Shown here in pieces: positions 27,974 to 36,535 of a stretch of DNA of 64,000 nucleotides. How positions within the stretch are numbered: position 1 is the stretch's first letter; each line of letters opens with the position of its first letter. The notes under the pieces are model-generated. The model was not told the DNA's origin. It was given only the letters and a program-made list of their open reading frames with translations, and did no database searches. Position numbers and translations under genes: made by a program. This DNA is from Roseiarcus sp963753135 (GTDB lineage Bacteria > Pseudomonadota > Alphaproteobacteria > Rhizobiales > Beijerinckiaceae), in NCBI GenBank assembly GCA_963753135.1, contig CAVWBA010000020.1, positions 62,001 to 126,000 on the forward strand. Reading direction: 5' to 3'.

Positions 27974-28131
27974 CGTTGACCCTTTTCCCGTTTCAGCGCT
28001 CGCATCGATCTACGCTCAATCCGAACACGTGACTTTGCTACAGAGATCCTTCATTCTTCGTGCTGACGCCAGAAAGGATCCGCCAATGCGGGGCTTCCGA
28101 CAGCTGCTCGGGCAGAGAGCGCGTACGCTTC

Positions 28132-29202
28132 CTAATCGGCGCGCCGCAAAAAGACTTTTGTAGCCGGTCCCTGAATGGTTCGCATAAAACCGGGCATTCC
28201 GGTTTCCCCGCTCACACCGGCCCACCACCCGCTAAGGCCAATATTGAAAGAGCGCCACGAGCGAAAACGGAGCAGAAGCTCCAAGGGCTGCAATAGCGCG
28301 ACGGCGGCGAACAGCGGCCAAACCGACGGATGTCGCTTTTTGGCAAGGATCACCCGATTTCTCTCGGAAAGGTAGATACTGAACCTCGACCGCTTTGGGC
28401 GCGCCCCTCCAGAACCCGAGGTCGCGCCCGCGACATGGCGGACGACGGAATCGTGCGCATACCCCAACCGGAACTTTCCGCGACGAAGAGACCATTCGGT
28501 GTCCTCGTGATAGACGAAAAAGTCCTCATCCATCACGCCGACGGTCTCGATATAGTCCTTTGACACGAACATCGATGCGCCCGAGACAATTTCGAGGGCC
28601 GCTTCAACTTTCCTTATGTCAGGAGTCACCTCGACGGGCTGTCCATGTCCCAGCGACCGCGCTCGGCCTAGCAAGGGCCAGTATTTAAGACCGCCCCATA
28701 GCTGCACCCGCCCATTGGCCGCAAAGACAATCTTGCTTCCGACGATTCCGTACCCGCCTTCCGCCTGCCGGCGCACCAAAGCGCCGAGCGCGTCCGCCTC
28801 CGGAAACGTATCCGGATTGAGCACCCAGATGAAATCCCAGTCAGCCCTGGCGGCAGCGATGCAGAAATTGACCCCGCCGCTGTATCCGCGGTTCTCGCGG
28901 GACCTAAGGACCCTCACGACCCGCCTATCCGCGCCGAGGTGGAAACGCCGGCCTTCCGCGGCGCCCAGCCGATCGTCCGCTTCTGCGTCAACCTCGACCA
29001 TCCCAGGGATTTCGGACATTTCCCGGACGTCGCGCTCGAACGCCTCGCGGCCGCCATTCTCACAAATGACGACGCTGAACTCCCGGTAGATCGAGTCATT
29101 GAGCGATCCCAGGCAGCCCACGATGTTCTTGGCTTCGTCTGTCGCGACAATCGCAATGACGACGCGGGGGAGGCTGCTCATTGCGCTCGCAACTTCCGAC
29201 AC
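28132..29202 (-). CDS. family 2 glycosyltransferase (rhamnosyltransferase-like)
   Basis: This 356-residue GT-A enzyme has the start VVIAIVATDEAKNIVGCLGS, the nucleotide-binding NRGYSGGVNFCI, the DXD-equivalent WVLNPDTFPE and the acidic block MDEDFFVYHEDTEWSLR, all typical of WcaA/RfbF-type transferases. A short hydrophobic stretch (VWPLFAAVALLQPLELLL) near the C-terminus may tether it to the membrane. Start at 29202 or at the internal Met8. It belongs to the polysaccharide cluster. Confidence 0.87.
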   Translation of the reverse strand: MSEVASAMSSLPRVVIAIVATDEAKNIVGCLGSLNDSIYREFSVVICENGGREAFERDVREMSEIPGMVEVDAEADDRLGAAEGRRFHLGADRRVVRVLRSRENRGYSGGVNFCIAAARADWDFIWVLNPDTFPEADALGALVRRQAEGGYGIVGSKIVFAANGRVQLWGGLKYWPLLGRARSLGHGQPVEVTPDIRKVEAALEIVSGASMFVSKDYIETVGVMDEDFFVYHEDTEWSLRRGKFRLGYAHDSVVRHVAGATSGSGGARPKRSRFSIYLSERNRVILAKKRHPSVWPLFAAVALLQPLELLLRFRSWRSFNIGLSGWWAGVSGETGMPGFMRTIQGPATKVFLRRAD

Positions 29203-29537
29203 TCGACACCCCCAAACAATTGCTCAATCTCGCATGGACCGGCGAAACGCTATTCGCAGTCCTGACCGGCTCTCGCGTCGGCGCTAGCACGCGCGGCTGG
29301 AGACGCCGCTCCTTGCAAAGCCTCCCTCTGCGTTTTCGGTTGAGCTGGCCGTGCCGATAGCGACCCTTGCATGCGCTATGGGCGCCGAAGACGCGCACCT
29401 TTTCTCCCAGCCTTAGCCGGAATTGGCGCACGCGATGGAAAGACTAAAAAATACCGGACGCATAAAGCAGTGTCAATCAGCAGGCGGCGGCGGCAGAAGG
29501 CGGTCTTGTTCCACTTCGAACGGGAGGCCGGCGCTAT
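29203..29537. other. intergenic region, 335 bp
   Basis: This gap separates the two glycosyltransferase genes. No coding frame, RNA gene or repeat is recognised; a short A-rich patch lies at 29440-29455. Confidence 0.55.
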
Positions 29538-30461
29538 TCACTTTTCATCTCGCCGCATGAGGGCTCGATAGGCCATCGAAAAGCGGTAAGCACGAATCTG
29601 CGCCAACCCGGCAATGGCCATCAAGCGATTTCGAATCCCGCCCAGGCGTGTCGAGACAAGCGGCAGGAACGCGTGCGGCAGGACGGCGAGCAGAGCCGCG
29701 CATTGGAGCAAAAAGACGAAGACCGGTCCCCTACCCTCGCGCCTGGCGCCTTCGGAAGATTCGAGCGTTAGCCGCCGCCATTTGCGCTTCAATTCCTTCA
29801 TTGTCCGGCGAGCGGGGTGGCCGACGATCGACTTTGGCGCAAACCGAATGCAATAGCCCTGCCGCCGAGCCCTTTCGCACCAGTCCTTGTCCTCCGGGAC
29901 GCTGTTAATGAAGTCGCCGACCGCGTCGAACACCGAGCGCCACACGAACATCGATGCGGTGACAGTGAACTTGAGGTTCTTGACATAGCGCTCGTTGCGG
30001 AAGGCGAACACGCTCTCGAAGGCCTCGGCCGCCGTCATCCGCTGCGGATCCTTAACCAGGACATCGACACGGCCGCCGGCGATATCCGCATGACGTAGTT
30101 CGGACAGTCCTTCCTCAAGCCAGCGCTTATCCGGCCGACAGTCGCTGTCGATGAAAGCGAGCGCCTCGCCCCGAGAAACGCGCACCGCCGCATTGCGGGC
30201 GGGCCCGGCGCCACGTTCGGCCACCTCGATCACTCGGCCGCGCGATCCGACGATACGGCACACCGCGTCGAACCCCCGCGAGCTGCCGTTATCGGCGACG
30301 ATGATTTCCGTCCGGTCGCCTGGGAAGCTCTGCGCTTCCAACAATTTCAAACAGGCGTCCAAATTGTCGTAATCGTCGAGGTGCGGCACAATCACCGACA
30401 CGAGGCCGACGCGCCGACGGCCCGCGGGCCGCCTCGAGCGGCGCGGCTTGTTCGGTCTCAC
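29538..30461 (-). CDS. family 2 glycosyltransferase
   Basis: This 307-residue GT-A glycosyltransferase has VSVIVPHLDDYDNLDACLKL, EIIVADNGSSRG, the diagnostic GAGPARNAAVRVSRGEALAF and the metal-binding DSDCRPDKRWLEEG. Two hydrophobic segments near the C-terminus (FLLQCAALLAVLPHAFLPLV) suggest membrane association. GTG at 30461 is the likely start; an ATG at 30471 is out of frame. It is followed upstream, after 26 bases, by the carrier-protein gene. Confidence 0.85.
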   Translation of the reverse strand: MRPNKPRRSRRPAGRRRVGLVSVIVPHLDDYDNLDACLKLLEAQSFPGDRTEIIVADNGSSRGFDAVCRIVGSRGRVIEVAERGAGPARNAAVRVSRGEALAFIDSDCRPDKRWLEEGLSELRHADIAGGRVDVLVKDPQRMTAAEAFESVFAFRNERYVKNLKFTVTASMFVWRSVFDAVGDFINSVPEDKDWCERARRQGYCIRFAPKSIVGHPARRTMKELKRKWRRLTLESSEGARREGRGPVFVFLLQCAALLAVLPHAFLPLVSTRLGGIRNRLMAIAGLAQIRAYRFSMAYRALMRRDEK

Positions 30462-30487
30462 CGACCGTCATAGCCTGCCTTTAAGCC

Positions 30488-30721
30488 TCATTTTGCGTAT
30501 TTACTCATGATTGATACAGTTTTGTCGAAATTGCTCATTTCGAGAATATCGTCCGTCTCCAGCATCGTATCGAATTCCGACTCAAGCGCGGCCACAAGGA
30601 TCATATGGCCGATTGACGTCCAAGCTGGGTAGGTTTGGTAAACGAGAAGTGACGTATCGGTTCCGTCATCAAGGTCAAAGCTCTCTTTGAAGGCGCTATA
30701 CACCCGATCCCTAACTGTCAT
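30488..30721 (-). CDS. acyl carrier protein of the polysaccharide cluster
   Basis: A 77-residue acidic protein of the ACP fold. The phosphopantetheine site is Ser36 in WTSIGHMILVAALESEFD, where the usual DSL is TSI. It starts MTVRDRVYSAFKESFDLDDG. Such dedicated carrier proteins occur in surface-glycan loci to hold an acyl or aminoacyl group for transfer to a sugar. It lies between a glycosyltransferase and an acyltransferase gene on the same strand, which fits that role. Confidence 0.85.
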   Translation of the reverse strand: MTVRDRVYSAFKESFDLDDGTDTSLLVYQTYPAWTSIGHMILVAALESEFDTMLETDDILEMSNFDKTVSIMSKYAK

Positions 30722-30784
30722 TGACTACGCCTTCCGCAATTATGAGATTTTTTGGTCCGAAGCGCAGGCTGACCAGCAGGCCGC

Positions 30785-31414
30785 TCACATCGCTCCGGAG
30801 GCGCCCAATAGGGCGTCCGCGTCGCGAACCTGCGCCTTGCTCTTCGGATCACCCCTGCGGCCGAGGACACGCGCCGGGTTCCCGACCGCGATCGAACCGG
30901 CGGGAATCGACCGCGTGACTACGGAACTTGCGCCAATGATGCAGCCATCCCCGATTTCGACCCCTGCGACCACCACAACCCGTGCGCCAAGCCAAACGTC
31001 GTCACCGACGACCACATCGCGCTCGACCCTGGGCTGATTCATGACCGGCGTCCCCGGCTCGGTGCGGTAGTTGGACGCCGTGATGAAGACCTCGGGTCCC
31101 AATAGAGCGTAGCGTCCAAGGGTGATCTGACCAACCGAATCGCCAGCCCACAGCGAGCAGCGGGCCCCGACATGCGAAAAGTCACCGATCTTAATCCGTT
31201 CGCCGTTGCGCAGCGACACATTGGGCGCCATTCGCACACCCTGTCCTATATCCGCCGCGCGCAGCGGGCGGACGTGGTCATAGTTGTAATAGTGGACAAG
31301 GCGGAACAGTTGGAACCACGCGCGGGGATCCACCAGCGAGAGGCCAAAATCCGTGCCTCTGCTTTTCTTCTGGGAAGCGAAGCGGGAGGAAAACAACTCG
31401 GAAATACGACTCAT
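30785..31414 (-). CDS. hexapeptide-repeat (LbH) acetyltransferase
   Basis: This 209-residue enzyme has the left-handed beta-helix repeats of the CysE/WcaF acetyltransferase type (IGQGVRMAPNVSLRNGERIK, VVVGDDVWLGARVVVVAGVE, IGDGCIIGASSVVTRSIPAG). The closing NPARVLGRR is the standard CoA-site end. I start at 31414 (MSRISELFSSRF) because AAGGGG precedes it; a longer start at 31534 is possible. It is the first gene of the polysaccharide cluster and likely O-acetylates a sugar. Confidence 0.85.
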   Translation of the reverse strand: MSRISELFSSRFASQKKSRGTDFGLSLVDPRAWFQLFRLVHYYNYDHVRPLRAADIGQGVRMAPNVSLRNGERIKIGDFSHVGARCSLWAGDSVGQITLGRYALLGPEVFITASNYRTEPGTPVMNQPRVERDVVVGDDVWLGARVVVVAGVEIGDGCIIGASSVVTRSIPAGSIAVGNPARVLGRRGDPKSKAQVRDADALLGASGAM

Positions 31415-31604
31415 TTCGCCCCTTTCCGCCAATTGCTGCTGCGCCACGCGGCCTTCCCAGACCGCGGCGGAATATGCACGGATAGCCGATCGGCGCAAGG
31501 CCAGGAGACCGAGCGGAACATATCGGCGCGTCATGCCTTTCGAGCAGATAAACGCGGAAGAACCCCGGTCGCAATCCCATGCGGCGGCGCTCGGCCGGCG
31601 GCAA

Positions 31605-32135
31605 TCAGACCTTCTCGACCTGCCCGAATTCCAGGTCGACCGGCGTGGCGCGGCCGAAGATCGACACAGCAACTTTGACCCGCGATCGGGATTCGTCGAC
31701 TTCCTCGACGACGCCGTTGAAGGAGGCGAAAGGCCCGTCCGCCACCCGCACGTTTTCGCCGATCTCGAACCGGATCGCCGCCTTCGGCCGTTCGACCCCG
31801 TCGGCCACCTGTCCCTTGATGCGGTCGGCCTCGATATCAGGGATCGGCATCGGCTTTTTGTCCGCGCCGAGGAAACCCGTCACTTTTGGGGTGTTCTTGA
31901 TCAGGTGGTAGACCTCGTCGGTGAGGTCGCATTTGACCAAGACGTAGCCCGGGAAGAACTTCCGCTCCGAGTTGATCTTGCGCCCGCGGCGCATCTCGAC
32001 GACCTGCTCGGTCGGAACCAGGATCTCCTCGAACTTGTCGGAGAGGCCCCGTTGGCCTGCCTGCTCGCGAATGGATTCCGCCACCTTCTTCTCGAAGTTG
32101 GAATAGGCGTGAACGATATACCAGCGCATGCTCAT
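31605..32135 (-). CDS. nusG: transcription termination/antitermination factor NusG
   Basis: The 176-residue protein starts MSMRWYIVHAYSNFEKKVAE with the NGN domain, has the conserved FFPGYVLVKCDL and NTPKVTGFLG, and ends with the KOW domain (VADGPFASFNGVVEEVDESR). It binds RNA polymerase and couples it to Rho or the ribosome. secE lies 29 bases upstream, as usual; rplK, normally next, does not follow. Confidence 0.96.
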   Translation of the reverse strand: MSMRWYIVHAYSNFEKKVAESIREQAGQRGLSDKFEEILVPTEQVVEMRRGRKINSERKFFPGYVLVKCDLTDEVYHLIKNTPKVTGFLGADKKPMPIPDIEADRIKGQVADGVERPKAAIRFEIGENVRVADGPFASFNGVVEEVDESRSRVKVAVSIFGRATPVDLEFGQVEKV

Positions 32136-32164
32136 GTTTTAAGCGTTCCGGATCATGGCCAACG

Positions 32165-32362
32165 CTAGCCGCTGCGCCCGAAGCCGAGCACCAGGGAAAC
32201 AATGGTGCGCAGCACTTCATCGACGACAAGGAAGAACAGGCTCGTGAACACGACCAGCAAAAGCACGAGCCCGGTCGTGACGAGGGTCTCGCGCCGCGTC
32301 GGCCAGATGACCTTGGCGGCCTCAGCGCGCACCTGCTGAATGAATTCGAACGGGTTGGCCAT
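32165..32362 (-). CDS. secE: preprotein translocase subunit SecE
   Basis: A 65-residue protein with the amphipathic start MANPFEFIQQVRAEAAKVIW, the conserved WPTRRETLVTT and one membrane segment (LVLLLVVFTSLFFLVVDEVL). It stabilises SecY in the translocon. The ATG at 32362 gives the standard short form. It forms an operon with nusG. No tRNA-Trp is found upstream. Confidence 0.93.
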   Translation of the reverse strand: MANPFEFIQQVRAEAAKVIWPTRRETLVTTGLVLLLVVFTSLFFLVVDEVLRTIVSLVLGFGRSG

Positions 32363-32493
32363 TGTTTCAATGCAAGTTAGGGCTTCCGGCGCGGCAAGCG
32401 ACGACCTTCGGCCAGAAAAACTCGCGGCGCGGAGCCTCCCGGCGCCGCGCCACCCCGACCTCATATAAGAAAAGGCGCCCTCTCGCCAAGCGA

Positions 32494-32526
32494 AATGTGA
32501 CGTTCTCGGGGTCAAACTGTCACATT
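32494..32526. repeat. inverted repeat between dcd and secE
   Basis: AATGTGAC (32494-32501) and GTCACATT (32519-32526) are perfect inverse copies 17 bases apart, 29 bases after the dcd stop on the minus strand. It may be a terminator without a U tract or a regulator site. Confidence 0.4.
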
Positions 32527-32554
32527 AAGTCGGGGCGCTTCGCTCCCTGCCCGC

Positions 32555-33736
32555 TCAGGCCCGGAAGTGCTTGGACAATTTGAGACCCTGATGCTGGTAA
32601 TTGGAGGTCGTGTCGGCGCCATAGAGCGCGTCCGGCGGGCCGGCCAGCTTTTCGTACACCAGCCTGCCGACCGGCTGGCCGTCCTCGAGGAGGAATGGCA
32701 CGTCGCGGCTGCGCACTTCCAACACCGCCCTCGCGGAGGGGCGCCCGTCCGCGCCCTGCCCAAAGCCTGGATCAAAGAAACCGGCGTAGTGAACGCGAAA
32801 CTCCCCGATCGCCGGATCGATCGGCGCCATCTCTGCCGCGAGATCCGAAGGAATCTGCACCTTCTCGCGCGAGGCGAGAATGTAGAACTGGTCAGGATCA
32901 AGGATCAGCCGCCCGTCTTCGCGGGCTTGAATGGGCTCCCAAAAGTCCTCGATTCGGTAGCCTCCGACGCGATTGACGTCGATGACGTCACTGTTCTTGA
33001 TCGCCCGGTAGCCGATGACTTTCTCACCGAGCCCGCCGAGGTCGATCCTTAAGACCAACCCCTCGCGCAGGTCGATCTCGTCCTCGACGAGCGGCGAGGC
33101 CAGATGGCGCTTGCGGATCGTGGTGTCGTCGAGGCTGAACGTGTGGCGCTCGCGCTGCTGCGAATTCCGGCTCCGGAAGCGGAGCTGGTTGAGCTTCGAT
33201 CCCACCCTGACCCTGACGCTAAAGCTTCGCGGCGAAATCTCGAGCCAAAGCTCGCCCTTATAATCAAGCGGCACGTCGTCGAACGCCTCTCCCCCATCGA
33301 CGATCAGGCGTGTGAAGATATCGAGCCGGCCGGTCGAACTCTTGGGGTTCGCCGCGCCAGAAAGATTCGGCCTGAGTTCGAGCCGCTCCATCAGCCGCGC
33401 GACATAGACGATGCCCTTCTCCAGCACCGCTCCCTTGCCGCCGAGCGACAAGGGCTCCGCGTTCAGGCTCTTGAGCCGATCGCGTACGGTCGAGCCGCGC
33501 CCTGGCAGGAAGCTCGCGCGGACGCGATAGGCTTCCCTGCTGATCCTCAAGTCCAGGCTCGCGGGCTGGAGCTGCGAGGGCTCGATCTCGGCCTCGGCCG
33601 GGATCAGTTTGCGGCCGATCATGGCCTTGATCTTCTGGCGCCCGAACAGGCCGAACGGAGCGGAGAACAGGGCTTCCGCCACGCCTGGCTCATGAGGGTC
33701 GAGGATCACGGGAAGCGGCGTTCGGGGCGGCGACAA
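32555..33736 (-). CDS. dcd: 2'-deoxycytidine 5'-triphosphate deaminase, long alphaproteobacterial form
   Basis: This 393-residue protein deaminates dCTP to dUTP for thymidylate synthesis. It contains two tandem dUTPase-like beta-barrel halves. The first has SLDLRISREAYRVRASFLPG and NPKSSTGRLDIFTRLIVDGG, the second has ILASREKVQIPSDLAAEMAP, with ADTTSNYQHQGLKLSKHF at the C-terminus. Alphaproteobacteria use this doubled form, often near metZ, which here lies 1.5 kb away. Length is normal for that form. Confidence 0.9.
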   Translation of the reverse strand: MSPPRTPLPVILDPHEPGVAEALFSAPFGLFGRQKIKAMIGRKLIPAEAEIEPSQLQPASLDLRISREAYRVRASFLPGRGSTVRDRLKSLNAEPLSLGGKGAVLEKGIVYVARLMERLELRPNLSGAANPKSSTGRLDIFTRLIVDGGEAFDDVPLDYKGELWLEISPRSFSVRVRVGSKLNQLRFRSRNSQQRERHTFSLDDTTIRKRHLASPLVEDEIDLREGLVLRIDLGGLGEKVIGYRAIKNSDVIDVNRVGGYRIEDFWEPIQAREDGRLILDPDQFYILASREKVQIPSDLAAEMAPIDPAIGEFRVHYAGFFDPGFGQGADGRPSARAVLEVRSRDVPFLLEDGQPVGRLVYEKLAGPPDALYGADTTSNYQHQGLKLSKHFRA

Positions 33737-33869
33737 GCGTTAAGGCCTCAAGGGCGGTTTCGCGTTGTTAGCGCCTCCGGGCCCTGACGCCAAGATTTTG
33801 CTTCGGGCGGAGAACTTGCCTTACCGGTGACTCTTGGGCGGCACGAGAATCATGAGTTGGCGTGAGCGG

Positions 33870-34760
33870 CTATTTCCCGGCCTTCGTCAACACAAAGTCA
33901 AAGTGCAATGTGTGGTAAGGTTGATCTCGCCACGAACCGTCCGGAGCTATACTGGGGCCGTGTTCGGGAAAATCGGCAATGAGTTGGGGCCGGACTCCGA
34001 AGGCAACGTCGCTGTCAAGATATTCGCTGCCACGCACGAAAATGTGGGTGCACAAGGGATCTGCGGTCTTCGTCTCTATGGCGAAATGCAAGTGTGCCGG
34101 CCGCCAATGTTTATGCGTGGTGTTTGTAATGAGATCGCCTAGCGCGGCATCCATCGGCGCTGGATAAGCAGTCGGCATCACGCTCCAAAAGGCATAATGA
34201 CCCTCCGAGTCGCAGCGAATCCGCCCCCGCCCCCACATGTTCTCCGGATTAAAATCATCCTGAACATCATAGAGGCCGCGGTCGTCTGACTGCCAAACGT
34301 TGACGATGGCGTCTTTTATGGCCTCGCCAGATGTGTCCAGGACGCGACCATAAGCATAAAGTGGCTGTCCCGAAGCCCCGTTAGCGATATCGGCGCCAAT
34401 CGGAAAGATCGGCGCCTCAGTGAGGAAGAAGGGGCCTATTAGCGTCGGGATGGTTGCTCCGGGAGGTTTGGGTTGGGAGGCGGCGAGCACCTGCATCGAG
34501 ACGCCGATCGAGTCGGAAAGCGCGATAAACTCATTGCGCCCGTCCTTCGTCACTGCCGCGCCCCGGGCAAGAAACGCCATGGACCCCTCCCATTCCGCCC
34601 ACGTAACTTCATTCTCGCAGACAAATGCGTGGAGATGATCGATTAAGCCGAGCATCAATTGTCGCAGACGAGGGTTTTCGGTCTTCTCAAATCGGTTTCG
34701 GACGTCGGCGAGGATTGCCGCTTCATTTTCGGTGCGGACGCGAGCGATTGAATTGGTCAC
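33870..34760 (-). CDS. intradiol ring-cleavage dioxygenase (hydroxyquinol/catechol 1,2-dioxygenase)
   Basis: This 296-residue non-haem Fe(III) enzyme opens catecholic rings. The N-terminal helical cap (RLRQLMLGLIDHLHAFV) is typical of catechol and hydroxyquinol dioxygenases. The iron ligands are visible as Tyr in DDRGLYDVQD, Tyr in MPTAYPAP and two His in RPAHLHFAIE. LTEAPIFPIGADIA and NVWQSDDRG support a hydroxyquinol-type substrate. No maleylacetate reductase or regulator adjoins it; it sits alone between dcd and metZ. Confidence 0.88.
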   Translation of the reverse strand: MTNSIARVRTENEAAILADVRNRFEKTENPRLRQLMLGLIDHLHAFVCENEVTWAEWEGSMAFLARGAAVTKDGRNEFIALSDSIGVSMQVLAASQPKPPGATIPTLIGPFFLTEAPIFPIGADIANGASGQPLYAYGRVLDTSGEAIKDAIVNVWQSDDRGLYDVQDDFNPENMWGRGRIRCDSEGHYAFWSVMPTAYPAPMDAALGDLITNTTHKHWRPAHLHFAIETKTADPLCTHIFVRGSEYLDSDVAFGVRPQLIADFPEHGPSIAPDGSWRDQPYHTLHFDFVLTKAGK

Positions 34761-35073
34761 CCGATTGCCTCAGTCAAAGTCTCCGTTGGCCTGTTTATAA
34801 AGGACGTCCGCCTCGCGGTCACGCCATAAATCACCGATGACACGCGGCATTGACGTGTCCATTAGCGAAATCGCCTCCCGAAACACATTGTGTCCTGACG
34901 TGTCTCTCATAAGATCACATCTGTCCGGTGCGCCAAAGCATTCACGAGGCGGAGTTTTGCAACCGCGCCCGAGTGGCTGCTTCGACTCGACGGCGTCGGT
35001 CCCCGACGGAGCTTTTTCCCTAAGCCAAGACTTGGCCTTGACGCCAAGACTTCGCAGGCGCTATGCAGACTTG
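34761..35073. other. intergenic region before the metZ riboswitch
   Basis: No gene is supported. The element GCCAAGACTT occurs twice (near 35023 and 35042), once within CCAAGACTTGG. No function can be assigned. Confidence 0.5.
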
Positions 35074-35129
35074 TTCGTGGTCATTTGAGCCGATCGGCTT
35101 GCCGCCACGTTAAACAACGGGCTAAAAGA
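35074..35129 (+). ncRNA. SAM-II riboswitch (metA motif) before metZ
   Basis: The segment contains the SAM-II core: TCATTTGAGCCGAT, CGGCTTGCCGCCACGTTAAA and CGGGCTAAAAG. CGTGG (35076-35080) pairs with CCACG (35105-35109) as P1, and the GCTAAAA strand forms the pseudoknot side as in the Agrobacterium metA leader. It lies 73 bases before the metZ ATG, so binding of S-adenosylmethionine should reduce metZ translation. Confidence 0.9.
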
Positions 35130-35201
35130 TCGGGGCGCATTCCAGATCGTCGCCTCATCTTGAAGTCCGTCAGGCGCCGTCGGCGTGAGAGGACTTGAAC
35201 G

Positions 35202-36428
35202 ATGACGAGCCCGCGCAAATCCCGAGATCCCAAGACGCTGAGGCCCGCGACGCAATTGATCCATGGCGGGTCGATGCGCTCAGGCTTCGGCGAGACGTCC
35301 GAGGCCCTTTTCCTCACCCAGGGCTATCTCTACGACACGATGGAGCTTGCCGAGGCGCGCTTCAAGGGCGACGATCCGGGCTTCATCTATTCGCGCTTCG
35401 CCAATCCGACGGTCTCGATGTTCGAGCGCCGGATGGCTCTGCTCGAAGGCGCCGAGGCCGCGCGCGCGACAGCGAGCGGGATGGCTGCGGTCACCGCCTC
35501 GCTCATGGGCCAGCTTAAGGCTGGCGACCACATCGTCGCCGCGCGGGCTTTGTTCGGCTCGTGCCTCTATGTCGTGGAGGAGCTGTTGCCGCGCTTCGGC
35601 GTCGCCTCGACCCTCGTCGACGGCGCGGATCTCAACGCCTGGCGGGCGGCTCTGCGTCCGAACACGAAGACGGCGTTCCTCGAATCGCCGACCAATCCGA
35701 CCCTCGAGCTCGTCGACATCGCCGGCGTCGCCGACATCATGCATGGGGCTGGCGCGACGCTGGTGGTCGACAATGTCTTCGCCACGCCGCTGCTGCAGCA
35801 TCCCATGAAGCTCGGCGCCGATTGTGTCGTCTACTCCGCCACCAAGCACATCGACGGCCAGGGCCGGGTGCTCGGCGGCGTGATCCTCGCAAGCGAGAAG
35901 TTCATCGCCGACCACATCCACAATTTTCTACGCCAGACCGGACCTTGCCTCTCGCCATTCAACGCCTGGACGCTGCTCAAGTCGCTCGAGACCCTGCCCG
36001 TCCGCGTCGCGGCGCAAACTGGGAGCGCCGCAAGGATCGCGGACTTCCTCAGCCAGCATCCCGCGATCGTCCGCACGCTCTATCCGGGCCGCTCAGACCA
36101 TCCACAGGCGGCGCTCGCCAGGCGGCAGATGGAAGGCGGCGGGACGATCGTCGCCTTCGAGGTCGCGGGCGGGAAGGCCGCGGCCTTCCGGGTCGCCAAC
36201 GCGCTCACCATCATCGGCATCTCCAACAATCTCGGCGACGCCAAGAGCCTCATCACGCATCCCGAGACGACGACTCATCAGCGGCTCAAGCCCGAGCAGC
36301 GGGCGGCGCTTGGCATTGCGCCTGGCCTGCTCCGATTGTCGGTCGGCCTCGAGGACGTCGACGATCTGATCGAGGACTTGGGCCAGGCGCTCGACAAGGC
36401 GTCGCTGCCGCGCCAAGCCGCCGAATAA
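35202..36428 (+). CDS. metZ: O-succinylhomoserine sulfhydrylase
   Basis: This 408-residue PLP enzyme makes homocysteine from O-succinylhomoserine and sulfide. The PLP lysine is Lys215 in YSATKHIDGQGR; FIYSRFANPTVSMFERRMAL and ESPTNPTLELVDIAG are standard Cys/Met-metabolism blocks. The start MTSPRKSRDPKTLRPATQLI and end are typical of the alphaproteobacterial MetZ group. It is placed under the SAM-II riboswitch, consistent with methionine feedback. Confidence 0.93.
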   Translation: MTSPRKSRDPKTLRPATQLIHGGSMRSGFGETSEALFLTQGYLYDTMELAEARFKGDDPGFIYSRFANPTVSMFERRMALLEGAEAARATASGMAAVTASLMGQLKAGDHIVAARALFGSCLYVVEELLPRFGVASTLVDGADLNAWRAALRPNTKTAFLESPTNPTLELVDIAGVADIMHGAGATLVVDNVFATPLLQHPMKLGADCVVYSATKHIDGQGRVLGGVILASEKFIADHIHNFLRQTGPCLSPFNAWTLLKSLETLPVRVAAQTGSAARIADFLSQHPAIVRTLYPGRSDHPQAALARRQMEGGGTIVAFEVAGGKAAAFRVANALTIIGISNNLGDAKSLITHPETTTHQRLKPEQRAALGIAPGLLRLSVGLEDVDDLIEDLGQALDKASLPRQAAE

Positions 36429-36535
36429 GCGCCCGGGGCCTTCGTCCCGACCCGCGTCCCAAAAAGCGCCGGAATTCTCCCGCAGGTTCGCCGCCCGTGC
36501 AATTGAAATTTGCATCGATTGAGGCGGAGGCCGAG

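Noticed and set aside
32363..32554. tRNA-Trp expected upstream of secE
   Set aside because: No cloverleaf arms or TTCGA-type T-loop are present on either strand in this gap.
34837..35088. A short plus-strand frame in the metZ leader
   Set aside because: It overlaps the riboswitch and has no coding signature.
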